A DNA stretch of 64,000 nt. Origin: RGIG3528 sp964653855. GTDB lineage: Bacteria; Bacillota; Clostridia; Lachnospirales; Lachnospiraceae. Position numbers and translations under genes: made by a program. The notes beneath the pieces were generated by a model, which did no database searches, was not told where the DNA came from, and saw only the letters and a list, made by a program, of their open reading frames with translations. The stretch spans positions 1-64,000 of the forward strand of contig CAZZFV010000001.1 in the NCBI GenBank assembly GCA_964653855.1, read 5' to 3'. This document shows, piece by piece, positions 15,139-24,182 of the stretch (positions are counted from its first letter, which is position 1; each line of letters begins with the position of its first letter).

Positions 15139-16833
15139 ATGAGTAAAAAGAAAAAAGCAAAAGAGCCCGTAAGTGATTTTAAGGGCGTAAAAATAATACC
15201 GCTCGGGGGACTCGGGCAAATAGGCATGAATATGACTGCCTTTGAATATGAAGACACAATAATCGTTGTCGACTGCGGAATGGCGTTTCCGGACGACGAC
15301 ATGCTCGGAATCGACTGCGTGATTCCGGATGTTTCTTATCTTACGCAAAATATTTCACGCGTTAAGGGAATTGTTATTACGCACGGTCACGAAGACCATA
15401 TAGGTGCACTTCCCTACATTTTGAAGGATATTAACGTTCCCGTATATGCGACAAAGCTTACGATGGGACTTATCGAATATAAGCTCACCGAGCACGGGCT
15501 CATGAACACGACAAGAAGAAAGATAATAAAGCACGGTCAAAGCGTAAATCTCGGATGCATGAGAGTGGAATTCATAAAAACGACGCACTCGATTCAGGAT
15601 TCGGCGGCATTTGCGATTTATACGCCCGTCGGAACGATTGTGCATACGGGTGACTTTAAGGTCGACTATACTCCTGTGTTCGGAGATCCGATAGATTTGC
15701 AAAGATTTGCGGAAATCGGAAAAAAGGGAGTAATGTGTCTGCTTGCGGATTCGACGAATGCGCAAAAAATCGGATATACTATGTCGGAAAGTACGGTCGG
15801 TCATACTTTTGACACTATTTTCGCAGAAAATCTGAAGAGCAGAATCATAGTTGCGACATTTTCGTCGAACGTCGACAGGGTGCAGCAAATAATCAATTCG
15901 GCAAAAAAGTACAAGCGCAAGGTTGTGCTTGAAGGAAGAAGCATGGTAAACGTGATGAATTGTGCCGAAAAGCTCGGCTATATCACAATTCCGAAGACCA
16001 TGCTCATAGACATTTCGGAAATCAAAAATTATCCTCCCGAAAAAGTTGTCATAATTACGACCGGAAGCCAGGGAGAAGCGATGGCGGCATTGTCGCGTAT
16101 GGCAAGCGCGGTACACAAGAAAGTTCAGATTGTGCCGGGCGATGTCGTAATTTTCAGTTCAAATCCCATTCCGGGAAACGAAAAATCGGTTTCGAAGGTC
16201 ATAAACGAATTGTCCGTTCTCGGTGCAAAGGTGATTTACCAGGATACGCATGTTTCGGGACACGCGAGCACGGAAGAATTAAAGCTTATGTATGCGCTCA
16301 CAAAGCCCAAATTTGCGGTTCCGGTTCACGGAGAATACAGGCACTTAATGAGTCACCGAGACATCGCAAGGTCGATGGGCGTGGAAAAGGACAATGTTTT
16401 TATTCTTAAAAACGGCGATGTGCTTGAAATGAACCAGGATATGGCAAAGGTTACGGGAAGTGTTCAGGCGGGCGGAATTTTTGTTGACGGACTCGGAGTC
16501 GGAGACGTAGGAAACGTTGTTTTGCACGATCGCCAGATACTTTCGGAAAACGGATTGATTGTCGTAAGCGTTACATATGATTCAAAATCGGGATTTGTGA
16601 TTGCGGGACCCGAAATCATTTCTCGCGGTTTTGTGTATGTGAAAGAAGCGGAAGACTTAATGGATGAAGCATATGACGTGGTCGAAACGACACTTAACGA
16701 GATTATGAAGAAAAACGTTACGGACCGTGTAAAAATGAAGGGCATGATAAGAGACGCCTTAAGCGAGTTTGTTTGGAGAAAAACAAAGAGAAATCCCATG
16801 ATTCTCCCCGTTATTATGGAAGGTGAAGATTAA
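15139..16833 (+). CDS. rnj: Ribonuclease J
   Basis: A 564-residue metallo-beta-lactamase/beta-CASP nuclease that degrades and matures RNA with endonuclease and 5'-3' exonuclease activity. Visible motifs: GGLGQIGMN at 23-31, zinc ligands in THGHEDHIGA (81-90; His82, His84, Asp86, His87), HTGDFK, then beta-CASP motifs ATFSSNVDR and HVSGHAS, and the PVHGEYRH segment. The C-terminal domain is complete. GGAAATC precedes the ATG. The gene ends by overlapping the next start by one base. Confidence 0.95.
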   Translation: MSKKKKAKEPVSDFKGVKIIPLGGLGQIGMNMTAFEYEDTIIVVDCGMAFPDDDMLGIDCVIPDVSYLTQNISRVKGIVITHGHEDHIGALPYILKDINVPVYATKLTMGLIEYKLTEHGLMNTTRRKIIKHGQSVNLGCMRVEFIKTTHSIQDSAAFAIYTPVGTIVHTGDFKVDYTPVFGDPIDLQRFAEIGKKGVMCLLADSTNAQKIGYTMSESTVGHTFDTIFAENLKSRIIVATFSSNVDRVQQIINSAKKYKRKVVLEGRSMVNVMNCAEKLGYITIPKTMLIDISEIKNYPPEKVVIITTGSQGEAMAALSRMASAVHKKVQIVPGDVVIFSSNPIPGNEKSVSKVINELSVLGAKVIYQDTHVSGHASTEELKLMYALTKPKFAVPVHGEYRHLMSHRDIARSMGVEKDNVFILKNGDVLEMNQDMAKVTGSVQAGGIFVDGLGVGDVGNVVLHDRQILSENGLIVVSVTYDSKSGFVIAGPEIISRGFVYVKEAEDLMDEAYDVVETTLNEIMKKNVTDRVKMKGMIRDALSEFVWRKTKRNPMILPVIMEGED

Positions 16834-17264
16834 TGGCACATAAAAGTGTACCCGGAAGATACAAAAGACAGGCAGGCACAAATGCGGCTCTTTCGATGCT
16901 TTGGTTTGTGATTCATGTCATACTTAATATTTTCTTTTATATATTTGTGATATTTGTGATTTACAGGGCAAGCATTTTTGTGTATGACTTTTGTTATCAG
17001 GTGTTTGGGGATACGGTTGTGGACGAGGCTCCGGGCGTAAACGTGGAAATCGTGATACCGGACGGCACTTCGACCATGGAGCTTGCTTCAAAGCTTGAAA
17101 TGAACCGCCTGATAAAGAACAGATATTCGTTTTATATAAAGGTAAAGCTTTTGGGATACAAAATACTTGCCGGTACGTATCACTTAAACACATCGATGAC
17201 CTACGATGAAATAATAGATACGATAACGGATTATTCAAATGCAATTTTGGATAGCGGAGATTAA
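16833..17264 (+). CDS. MltG/YceG-like membrane protein lacking the catalytic domain
   Basis: A 143-residue protein: basic N-terminus, a membrane segment at about 22-48, then an extracellular domain matching the N-terminal LysM-like part of MltG (IVIPDGTSTMELASKLE, later LAGTYHLNTSMTYDEII). Full MltG is about 330-400 residues and carries the YceG transglycosylase domain with a catalytic Glu; that domain is absent and no continuation exists in any frame before trmR starts six bases later. It is therefore a natural short form or remnant, not a working transglycosylase. Its ATG overlaps the RNase J stop by one base. Confidence 0.75.
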   Translation: MAHKSVPGRYKRQAGTNAALSMLWFVIHVILNIFFYIFVIFVIYRASIFVYDFCYQVFGDTVVDEAPGVNVEIVIPDGTSTMELASKLEMNRLIKNRYSFYIKVKLLGYKILAGTYHLNTSMTYDEIIDTITDYSNAILDSGD

Positions 17265-17269
17265 CGCAA

Positions 17270-17920
17270 ATGGTTATAAACGAAAGAATTGCGGATTATA
17301 TTTTGTCTCTCGATACGGAAATGCCCGAGTATCTTATAAAAATGGAAGAAGAGGCGTTACGCGACGAAGTCCCGATAATACGTAAGGATTCGCAAGGACT
17401 CATACAATTTTTGATTGAACTTAAAAAACCTCAAAATATACTTGAAATAGGCACCGCCGTCGGGTTTTCGGCGGCTTTTATGAGTGAATGGATGCCTAAG
17501 GGCTCACACATAACAACACTCGAAAAAGTAGAAATGAGACTAAAAAAAGCGCGGGAAAACTTACAAAAAATCCCGAGAGCCAATGACATTACGCTTATAG
17601 AGGGCGACGCACTCCTCACTTTAAAAAAATTGAACGATGAAAACAGGACGTTTGATTTTATATTTATGGACGCAGCAAAAGCGCAATATATGAATTTTTT
17701 GGAATCTGCGTTACCGATGTTAAGAACGGGCGGCCTTCTTGTGACGGATAATGTTTTACAGGAAGGTTCGATAACAGATTCAAAATTTATCACGGAACGC
17801 AGAGACAGAACGATACATATGCGTATGCGCGATTATTTGTACGAAATAAAACATAATCCGTTACTCACGACTGTTATTTTAAATGTCGGTGACGGAATGA
17901 GTTTATCATTAAGGAAGTAA
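17270..17920 (+). CDS. trmR: tRNA 5-hydroxyuridine methyltransferase TrmR (family 3 O-methyltransferase)
   Basis: A 216-residue class I SAM-dependent methyltransferase. The SAM site is ILEIGTAVGFSAAF (about 56-69), motif II-like TLEKVEMRLKKARENL, and the metal/catalytic region FIFMDAAKAQY and VTDNVLQEG. B. subtilis YrrM (TrmR) has this architecture and makes mo5U34 in tRNA. The strong support is context: the next gene, three bases on, is a U32-type protein like the hydroxylating partner TrhP (B. subtilis yrrM-yrrN-yrrO order). A catechol-type O-methyltransferase is the alternative but is less likely here. Confidence 0.82.
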   Translation: MVINERIADYILSLDTEMPEYLIKMEEEALRDEVPIIRKDSQGLIQFLIELKKPQNILEIGTAVGFSAAFMSEWMPKGSHITTLEKVEMRLKKARENLQKIPRANDITLIEGDALLTLKKLNDENRTFDFIFMDAAKAQYMNFLESALPMLRTGGLLVTDNVLQEGSITDSKFITERRDRTIHMRMRDYLYEIKHNPLLTTVILNVGDGMSLSLRK

Positions 17921-17923
17921 TTT

Positions 17924-19144
17924 ATGAACAAACCGGAATTGCTTATACCGGCTTCGTGTCCGGAGGTTTTTGAAACGGCTCTTCTTTACGGAGCGGATGC
18001 AGTGTATATAGGCGGTGAATTATATGGGCTCAGAGCGAAAGCGAAAAATTTTTCGTTTGAAGAAATGAAAGACTGTATAATCCTTGCGCACGAGAAAAAG
18101 AAAAAGGTTTATGTTACCGCAAACATAACGGCGCATAACGCAGACATAGAGGGAATAAAAGAGTATTTTAAGGAACTTGAAACAATTCACCCCGACGGAC
18201 TCATTATTTCCGATCCCGGTGTGTTTGAACTTGCGCGTGAATTTGCTCCGGGTATCGAAAGACATATAAGCACGCAGGCAAACAACACAAACTGGATGAC
18301 CTACAAATTTTGGTGGGACAGAGGCGCAAAAAGAGTTGTTTCGGCGCGCGAGCTTTCACTCACGGAAATTAAGGAAATAAGAAGTCATATACCGGAAGAA
18401 ATGGAAATAGAAACATTTGTGCACGGCGCAATGTGCATTTCATATTCGGGAAGATGCTTACTCAGCAATTTCCTCACGGGGCGTGACGCAAACCGCGGAG
18501 AGTGCACTCATCCGTGCAGATGGAAGTATTATTTGATGGAAGAAACACGTCCGAACGAGTATTTTCCCGTATTTGAAAACGAGCGCGGAACATACATTTT
18601 TAATTCGAAGGACATGTGTATGATCGAGCATATACCGGAACTCTGTGCGGCGGGCATAAATTCCTTTAAGGTGGAAGGAAGAATGAAAACGGCGCTTTAT
18701 GTGGCTACGGTCGCACGTACTTACAGAAAAGCGATAGACGATTTTTTTGAAGATCCGAAGAAGTATTACGACAATATTCCTTTTTACCGCGAAAACATTT
18801 CAAAGTGCACATACAGAAATTTTACGACCGGATTCTTTTTCGGAAAACCGGGACCGGATGCGCAGGTGTATGACTCTAATGTCTACGTAAAGGAATATAC
18901 GTATCTCGGAATGCCGAAATTTATCAATGATTCGGGAGAAGCGGTAATCGAACAAAAAAATAAGTTTTCGGTCGGAGACACGGTTGAAATCATGCATCCC
19001 GACGGAACTGACAGCGTATCGGAAGTTTTGTCGATAAGAGATGCGGAAGGAAACAACATGGATTCGTGTCCGCATGCAAAACAGGAAATTTATGTCAAAT
19101 TTTCCGTTATGCCGAAGAGTCATGAAATAATAAGATGCAAGTAA
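17924..19144 (+). CDS. Peptidase U32 family protein, TrhP-like tRNA hydroxylation factor
   Basis: A 406-residue U32 protein. U32 proteins next to TrmR act in prephenate-dependent hydroxylation of uridine 34 (TrhP). It opens with ELLIPASCPEVFETALLYGADAVYIGG and has the cysteine-rich core GAMCISYSGRCLLS followed by RGECTHPCRW: four cysteines that would bind an iron-sulfur cluster. The C-terminal beta barrel (KFSVGDTVEIM) is present. It is cotranscribed with trmR. RlhA/YegQ-type 23S rRNA hydroxylation is an alternative; the TrmR neighbour favours tRNA. No protease activity should be assumed. Confidence 0.85.
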   Translation: MNKPELLIPASCPEVFETALLYGADAVYIGGELYGLRAKAKNFSFEEMKDCIILAHEKKKKVYVTANITAHNADIEGIKEYFKELETIHPDGLIISDPGVFELAREFAPGIERHISTQANNTNWMTYKFWWDRGAKRVVSARELSLTEIKEIRSHIPEEMEIETFVHGAMCISYSGRCLLSNFLTGRDANRGECTHPCRWKYYLMEETRPNEYFPVFENERGTYIFNSKDMCMIEHIPELCAAGINSFKVEGRMKTALYVATVARTYRKAIDDFFEDPKKYYDNIPFYRENISKCTYRNFTTGFFFGKPGPDAQVYDSNVYVKEYTYLGMPKFINDSGEAVIEQKNKFSVGDTVEIMHPDGTDSVSEVLSIRDAEGNNMDSCPHAKQEIYVKFSVMPKSHEIIRCK

Positions 19145-19281
19145 GACGAATAAAACCGCACAAATTAAAGTGATTGTTTATGCTTGATATGATTATTTAC
19201 GTAATCCTTATATGCATATATATTTGCAATTGTATCGGTCGGTTTTGGGGTGCAAAGGTAACATAAAAGTAGGGAGGCAGC

Positions 19282-20691
19282 ATGAAAGAGAACAAAAAGT
19301 ATACACAGTTGGGGCTCATGATATTCGGAATAGTTGCGGGAAGCATAGTATTGTATTTTATTGTTTCCAACCTTTCGAATATTCTCGGATTTTTCGGAAA
19401 CGTATTTAAGATTCTTACACCGGTTACGATAGGAATTTGTGTGGCATATCTCATAAATCCCATAGTTATGTTTCTGGACGGTAAGTTACTTGAGGCTTTT
19501 TCGCATACCAAAATGAAAACGTCGACAAAGAAAAAATTGTCGAAGGGAATAGCAATAGGGGTTTCACTTGTCGGCTTTTTTGCGATTATTGCTTTGCTCC
19601 TCTACCTTGTTGTGCCCGAAGTAATAGATTCGCTTATGAAGCTTGTGTCGAATATTCAATCCTACGGTACGACAATATACGATTTTATATCGGATATATT
19701 TAAAGACGACGAAAAAATGCAGGCACAGGTTCAGGAAATCCTTGACAATATGATTACTTCAGCGGTTGACTGGATTAAGACGGACTTGCTCGGAGAGGTG
19801 CAACGGCTTATGTCAACGGTAAGCGTGGGAATTGTGGGATTTTTTAAGACCGCGATAAATATTTTCTTAGGCCTTTGCGTTGCCGTTTATTTGCTTGTGA
19901 GCAAAAACCATTTCATAGGACAGATAAAGAAACTCCTTTATGCGATTTTCAAAAAGGAAACGGTGAATTTGATCCTGGCAGTCGGACGTCAGACGGACAG
20001 CATTTTCGGCGGATTTATTTCCGGCAAAATCATAGATTCGTTAATTATCGGTATTCTTTGCTTTATCGGATGCTCGATAATGAAAATGCCTTATCTTACG
20101 CTTGTTTCCGTTGTTGTGGGCGTCACAAACGTAATTCCGCTTTTCGGTCCCTGGATCGGTGCGGTTCCGTGTACGCTTCTTATTCTCATCATAAGCCCGA
20201 AGCAGGCCATTATATTTGCGATATTTATTTTCGCTTTGCAGCAATTTGACGGAAATATTCTGGGACCCACGATTCTCGGCGATTCGACGGGACTTTCGGC
20301 ATTTTGGGTTGTTGTTGCGATCACGCTCGGAAGCGGACTTTTCGGACTTGCGGGAATGATACTCGGTGTGCCGACCTTTGCCGTTTTCTATTTCCTTGTG
20401 AAGACATACATGGAATTTAAGTTAAAAGAACACAATATGTCGGTCGAATCGAACGAATATACGCAAATTAAGCGTATTGACCCCGAAACGCTTACGCCCG
20501 AATACGTAAACAAAAATGTTTCAAAGCGCGAGATGCGCAAGCAGAACGTTTTCCAGGACGAGGTTACGAAGGAAGTTGCGATTGCTGCGAGACTTTCGCG
20601 TGAAGAACGTGAAAAAAGGGAAAAGATGCGGGAAGAAAATCTCGGCAATCTTGAGAATTTCATAAAAGAAGAAGGTAATTTAAGTGATTGA
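19282..20691 (+). CDS. AI-2E family transporter
   Basis: A 469-residue integral membrane protein of the AI-2E (PerM/YtvI) family, with about eight membrane segments: a first pair at 10-60, another around 88-110, then a long soluble stretch, then segments through GCSIMKMPYLTLVSVVVGVTNVIPLFGPWIGAVP and the final LGSGLFGLAGMILGVPTFAVFYF. The PxxGPxxG-like motif in the core and the QQFDGNILGPTILGDSTGL segment are hallmarks. Members export small solutes or act as antiporters; the substrate is unknown. The cytoplasmic tail (about 395-469) is long and charged. Its stop overlaps the GtrA start by eight bases. Confidence 0.9.
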   Translation: MKENKKYTQLGLMIFGIVAGSIVLYFIVSNLSNILGFFGNVFKILTPVTIGICVAYLINPIVMFLDGKLLEAFSHTKMKTSTKKKLSKGIAIGVSLVGFFAIIALLLYLVVPEVIDSLMKLVSNIQSYGTTIYDFISDIFKDDEKMQAQVQEILDNMITSAVDWIKTDLLGEVQRLMSTVSVGIVGFFKTAINIFLGLCVAVYLLVSKNHFIGQIKKLLYAIFKKETVNLILAVGRQTDSIFGGFISGKIIDSLIIGILCFIGCSIMKMPYLTLVSVVVGVTNVIPLFGPWIGAVPCTLLILIISPKQAIIFAIFIFALQQFDGNILGPTILGDSTGLSAFWVVVAITLGSGLFGLAGMILGVPTFAVFYFLVKTYMEFKLKEHNMSVESNEYTQIKRIDPETLTPEYVNKNVSKREMRKQNVFQDEVTKEVAIAARLSREEREKREKMREENLGNLENFIKEEGNLSD

Positions 20692-21178
20692 GAAATTAAA
20701 AAAAATTTGGAAGAAGACGGTAAACCGTGAAACCGTTTGTTATCTTATATTCGGTGTTTTGACAACGGTAGTCAATTGGGTTGTTTATACTCTTTTCGAC
20801 AATTTTATTTTTACCGGAAACGAGGCCACGGCGGCATCGGGCTCGGGCGTCCTTGACTTATTTCTTTCAAAAGGCGCATCGGGAATAATCGCCTGGTTTT
20901 TTGCCGTTTGCTTTGCGTATGTCACAAACAGATTGTTTGTGTTTACGGTGAGAGCACACGGCACAAAAGATATTTTGAAGGAATGTATGAGATTTATGGG
21001 CGGCAGAGTGGCAACCGGTGTTATTGAAATTCTCGGAACACCGGCACTTGTGGCAATGGGACTTACCGTAAAAATATTCGGACTTGATATAGCCAAAATA
21101 ATTGTGAGTGTTATAATTGTAATTTTGAATTACATAATCAGCAAATTGTTTGTTTTTAAGGAAAATAAAGATGTTTGA
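20684..21178 (+). CDS. GtrA family membrane protein
   Basis: A 164-residue protein with four membrane segments in the GtrA pattern: the first after ETVCYLIFGVLTTVVNW, then AWFFAVCFAYVTNRLFVF (the NRxxVF motif), a third, and the last ending with NYIISKLFVF. GtrA proteins are thought to move lipid-linked sugars across the membrane for cell-surface glycosylation. It starts with GTG after AAGG, overlapping the transporter stop. No glycosyltransferase adjoins it, so its lipid substrate is unknown. Confidence 0.88.
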   Translation: MIEKLKKIWKKTVNRETVCYLIFGVLTTVVNWVVYTLFDNFIFTGNEATAASGSGVLDLFLSKGASGIIAWFFAVCFAYVTNRLFVFTVRAHGTKDILKECMRFMGGRVATGVIEILGTPALVAMGLTVKIFGLDIAKIIVSVIIVILNYIISKLFVFKENKDV

Positions 21179-22379
21179 AATAAAAGGAGTCGTTAACTTA
21201 AAAAAAGGTGAAGGAAGAACATTAAATGCCGGCGGCCTTTGGGTTTACGACAATGAAATCGAATATGTTACGGGAAACATTGCGGACGGAGATTTGTGCG
21301 CGGTGAAGTCGAACAACGGATATCCGCTCGGAATAGGATATTACAACAAAAAATCGAAAATAACCGTAAGAATGCTGACGAGAAATCCCGGCGAATCGAT
21401 ATCCGAAGAATTTTTTAAAAAAAGAATTGTTTCCGCATGGAACTACCGTAAAAAGGTTGTCGATACGTCGTCATGCAGACTCATATTCGGAGAAGCGGAT
21501 TTTTTGCCGGGAATCACCGTAGATAAATTTAACGATATAATAGTTGTGCAATCTCTTGCCGCGGGAATAGACCGATTTAAAGATTTGATTGTGAAACTGA
21601 TATTTGAGGTGTTGTCAAAAGACGGCATAAATTTGCGCGGCGCATACGAAAGAAGTGACGCAAAAGTCCGTGAACTTGAAGGACTTGAACGAAAAACGGG
21701 ATTTTTGACCGAAGAATTTGACACAACCGTCATGATCACCGAAAACAACGTAAAGTATTACGTCGATGTTGCAAACGGGCAGAAAACGGGATTTTTCCTC
21801 GATCAAAAATACAATCGTCTTGCGGTGCAAAAATTGTGCCGTGACGCGGATGTACTCGATTGCTTTACGCATACGGGATCTTTTGCTTTAAATGCGGGAA
21901 TTGCGGGCGCAAAAAGCGTGCTTGGACTTGACGCTTCTGATACGGCGATTTTGATGGCAACGGAAAACGCTAAACTTAACAATTTGTCCGATACCGTAAA
22001 ATTTGAATGCGCGGATGTGCTTGATTGGTTACCGAAAGCGCATGCGGAAGGCAAAAAGTATGACGTTGTGATACTCGATCCGCCCGCGTTTACAAAATCG
22101 CGCGATTCCGTCAAAAAAGCCATGAAAGGATACCGCGAAATAAATATGCAAGGCTTAAAGCTTGTGAAAAACGGAGGATTCCTTTGCACATGTTCGTGCT
22201 CGCATTTTATGACACCCGATCTTTTTGCGGAAGTTATCGAACAGGCGGCAAAGAGTGTGCACAAAAACTTAAGACAGGTCGAATTCCGCACACAGGCGCC
22301 GGATCATCCGATTTTGTGGAGTGCCGAAGAAAGCTATTATTTGAAATTTTATATATTTAATGTTGTTGATGAGGAGTAA
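21171..22379 (+). CDS. RlmI-like class I SAM-dependent rRNA methyltransferase
   Basis: A 402-residue protein with an N-terminal PUA-like domain (LKKGEGRTLNAGGLWVYDNEI), a central EEHEA-type region, and a Rossmann domain with the motif VLDCFTHTGSFALNAG and catalytic-region motif VVILDPPAFTKS. This matches the RlmI/YccW family that makes 5-methylcytosine in 23S rRNA; family members also include RlmK/L-type activities. Start ATG21171 with AAGGA upstream is chosen over an in-frame ATG at 21150 that lies deeper inside GtrA. It overlaps the GtrA stop by eight bases; argS starts seven bases after its end. Confidence 0.88.
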   Translation: MFEIKGVVNLKKGEGRTLNAGGLWVYDNEIEYVTGNIADGDLCAVKSNNGYPLGIGYYNKKSKITVRMLTRNPGESISEEFFKKRIVSAWNYRKKVVDTSSCRLIFGEADFLPGITVDKFNDIIVVQSLAAGIDRFKDLIVKLIFEVLSKDGINLRGAYERSDAKVRELEGLERKTGFLTEEFDTTVMITENNVKYYVDVANGQKTGFFLDQKYNRLAVQKLCRDADVLDCFTHTGSFALNAGIAGAKSVLGLDASDTAILMATENAKLNNLSDTVKFECADVLDWLPKAHAEGKKYDVVILDPPAFTKSRDSVKKAMKGYREINMQGLKLVKNGGFLCTCSCSHFMTPDLFAEVIEQAAKSVHKNLRQVEFRTQAPDHPILWSAEESYYLKFYIFNVVDEE

Positions 22380-22385
22380 TTTTTT

Positions 22386-24155
22386 ATGGATAAAATCCTT
22401 GATATCATATCGGATATAATGGGAGAAGCCTTTAAAAATGCGGGATATGATTCGGAATACGGGCGTGTGTCCGTTTCAAACCGCCCCGATTTATGCGATT
22501 ATCAATGTAACGGCGCGATGGCTGCGGCAAAGGCGTATAAGGAAAAACCCATAGATATTGCAAACAAAGCGGCGGAATTTTTAAAAGAAAACAAAATGTT
22601 TGAATCCGTTGAAGCCGTTATGCCGGGATTTATAAATATAAAAATAAGCGGTATTGCGCTATCGGAATATATGAACCAAATGGCCGGTTCCGAAAAATTC
22701 GGATACGAATTAAAGGAAAAGGTGAAAACGGTTATTGTCGATTACGGCGGTGCGAATGTCGCAAAGCCGCTTCATGTGGGTCATTTGCGTCCTGCGGTAA
22801 TAGGTGAAAGCATAAAGAGAATATTTAAATATGCGGGACATAATTGCATAGGAGACGCACATCTCGGCGACTGGGGACTTCAAATGGGAGAAGTGATTTC
22901 TGAAATCAAGAGAAGAAATCCGGAACTCCCTTACTTTGACCCGGATTTTACGGGAGAGTATCCGGACACGGCACCTTTTACGATATCGGATCTTGAAGAA
23001 ATATATCCGACCGCAAGCAAGAGAATGAAAGAAGATACGGAATTTGCGGAAGAGTGTCATGCGGCAACCGTAAAATATCAAAAGGGCGAAAAGGGATATA
23101 AGGAACTCGGACAGCATATAATAAATGTTTCAAAGGAAGATTTGAAAAAGAATTACGGCGATTTGGACGTCCATTTTGAGCTTTGGAAGGGTGAAAGCGA
23201 TGCGGACCCTTACGTTGACAAAATGATTTCGGATATGCTTGAAAAGGGAGTGGCACACGAAAGCCAGGGCGCGCTTGTTGTCGACATTGCGGAGCCGGGT
23301 GACAAAAAGGAATATCCTCCGTGCATAGTAAGAAAATCCGACGGATCGGCAATCTATGAGACGACCGATCTTGCCACGCTTGTGGAACGTGAAGAAGATT
23401 ATAAGCCGGATTTGGTTGTTTATGTTGTTGACAAGCGTCAGGAACTGCATTTTTTGCAAGTGTTCAGAACGGCAAGGAAGGCGGGGATAGTAAGACCCGA
23501 AACCGAGCTTAAATTTATCGGAAACGGTACGGTAAACGGTAAAGACAACAAGCCTTTTAAAACACGTGACGGCGGAACGCTTCGTCTTGCGGCTCTCATT
23601 GAAAACGTAAACAATGCGGTTTACGAAAGAATCATGAGTTCAAAGGCTCAGGACGAAACAGAAGCACGCGAAAACGCAAAGATAATAGGTCTTGCGGCAT
23701 TAAAATACGGCGACCTTTCAAATCAGGCAACGAAAGATTATATTTTTGATATCGACAAATTCTGCTCATTTGAAGGAAATACGGGTCCGTACATCCTTTA
23801 TACGATTGTGAGAATTAAGTCGATACTCGCAAAATATAAAGAAAAATTCGGGGAAACAAACAAAAATGCCTCGGTTTTGAAGCCCGAGCGCGATTCCGAA
23901 AAAAAGCTTATGCTTAAAATATCCGCATTTGCGGAAAATGTTGATGCGGCAATGCGCGATACGGCGCCTCATATAATATGCAGATATGTATATGAACTTT
24001 GCGACGCGTTCAACGGATTTTATCATGACACGAAGATTTTGACGGAGGAGTCAAAAGAAAAACGTGAAAGCTGGATAAAGCTTTTGGGTCTCACAAAAGG
24101 TGTGCTTGAAGCGGGAATTTATATGCTCGGTTTTTCGGCACCGGAAAAAATGTAA
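22386..24155 (+). CDS. argS: Arginyl-tRNA synthetase
   Basis: Charges tRNA-Arg with arginine. The 589-residue protein has the N-terminal Add-1 domain, a class I catalytic domain with HVGHLR (130-135, the HIGH signature), DAHLGDWGLQMG, and the KFKTRDGGTLRLAAL region that stands for KMSK, then a DALR anticodon-binding domain. The final residues ASEKM-like (APEKM) are close to the family's usual C-terminus. A tRNA-Arg(ACG) substrate gene lies at 285-358. No T-box leader is present; it is cotranscribed with the methyltransferase. Confidence 0.96.
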   Translation: MDKILDIISDIMGEAFKNAGYDSEYGRVSVSNRPDLCDYQCNGAMAAAKAYKEKPIDIANKAAEFLKENKMFESVEAVMPGFINIKISGIALSEYMNQMAGSEKFGYELKEKVKTVIVDYGGANVAKPLHVGHLRPAVIGESIKRIFKYAGHNCIGDAHLGDWGLQMGEVISEIKRRNPELPYFDPDFTGEYPDTAPFTISDLEEIYPTASKRMKEDTEFAEECHAATVKYQKGEKGYKELGQHIINVSKEDLKKNYGDLDVHFELWKGESDADPYVDKMISDMLEKGVAHESQGALVVDIAEPGDKKEYPPCIVRKSDGSAIYETTDLATLVEREEDYKPDLVVYVVDKRQELHFLQVFRTARKAGIVRPETELKFIGNGTVNGKDNKPFKTRDGGTLRLAALIENVNNAVYERIMSSKAQDETEARENAKIIGLAALKYGDLSNQATKDYIFDIDKFCSFEGNTGPYILYTIVRIKSILAKYKEKFGETNKNASVLKPERDSEKKLMLKISAFAENVDAAMRDTAPHIICRYVYELCDAFNGFYHDTKILTEESKEKRESWIKLLGLTKGVLEAGIYMLGFSAPEKM

Positions 24156-24182
24156 CAAAAATGATGGGGATACGGTGTTTTT

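Noticed and set aside
15355..16116. A 253-codon minus-strand frame
   Set aside because: It lies wholly inside the RNase J gene on the opposite strand, has no start signal and encodes a His/Arg-rich low-plausibility protein.
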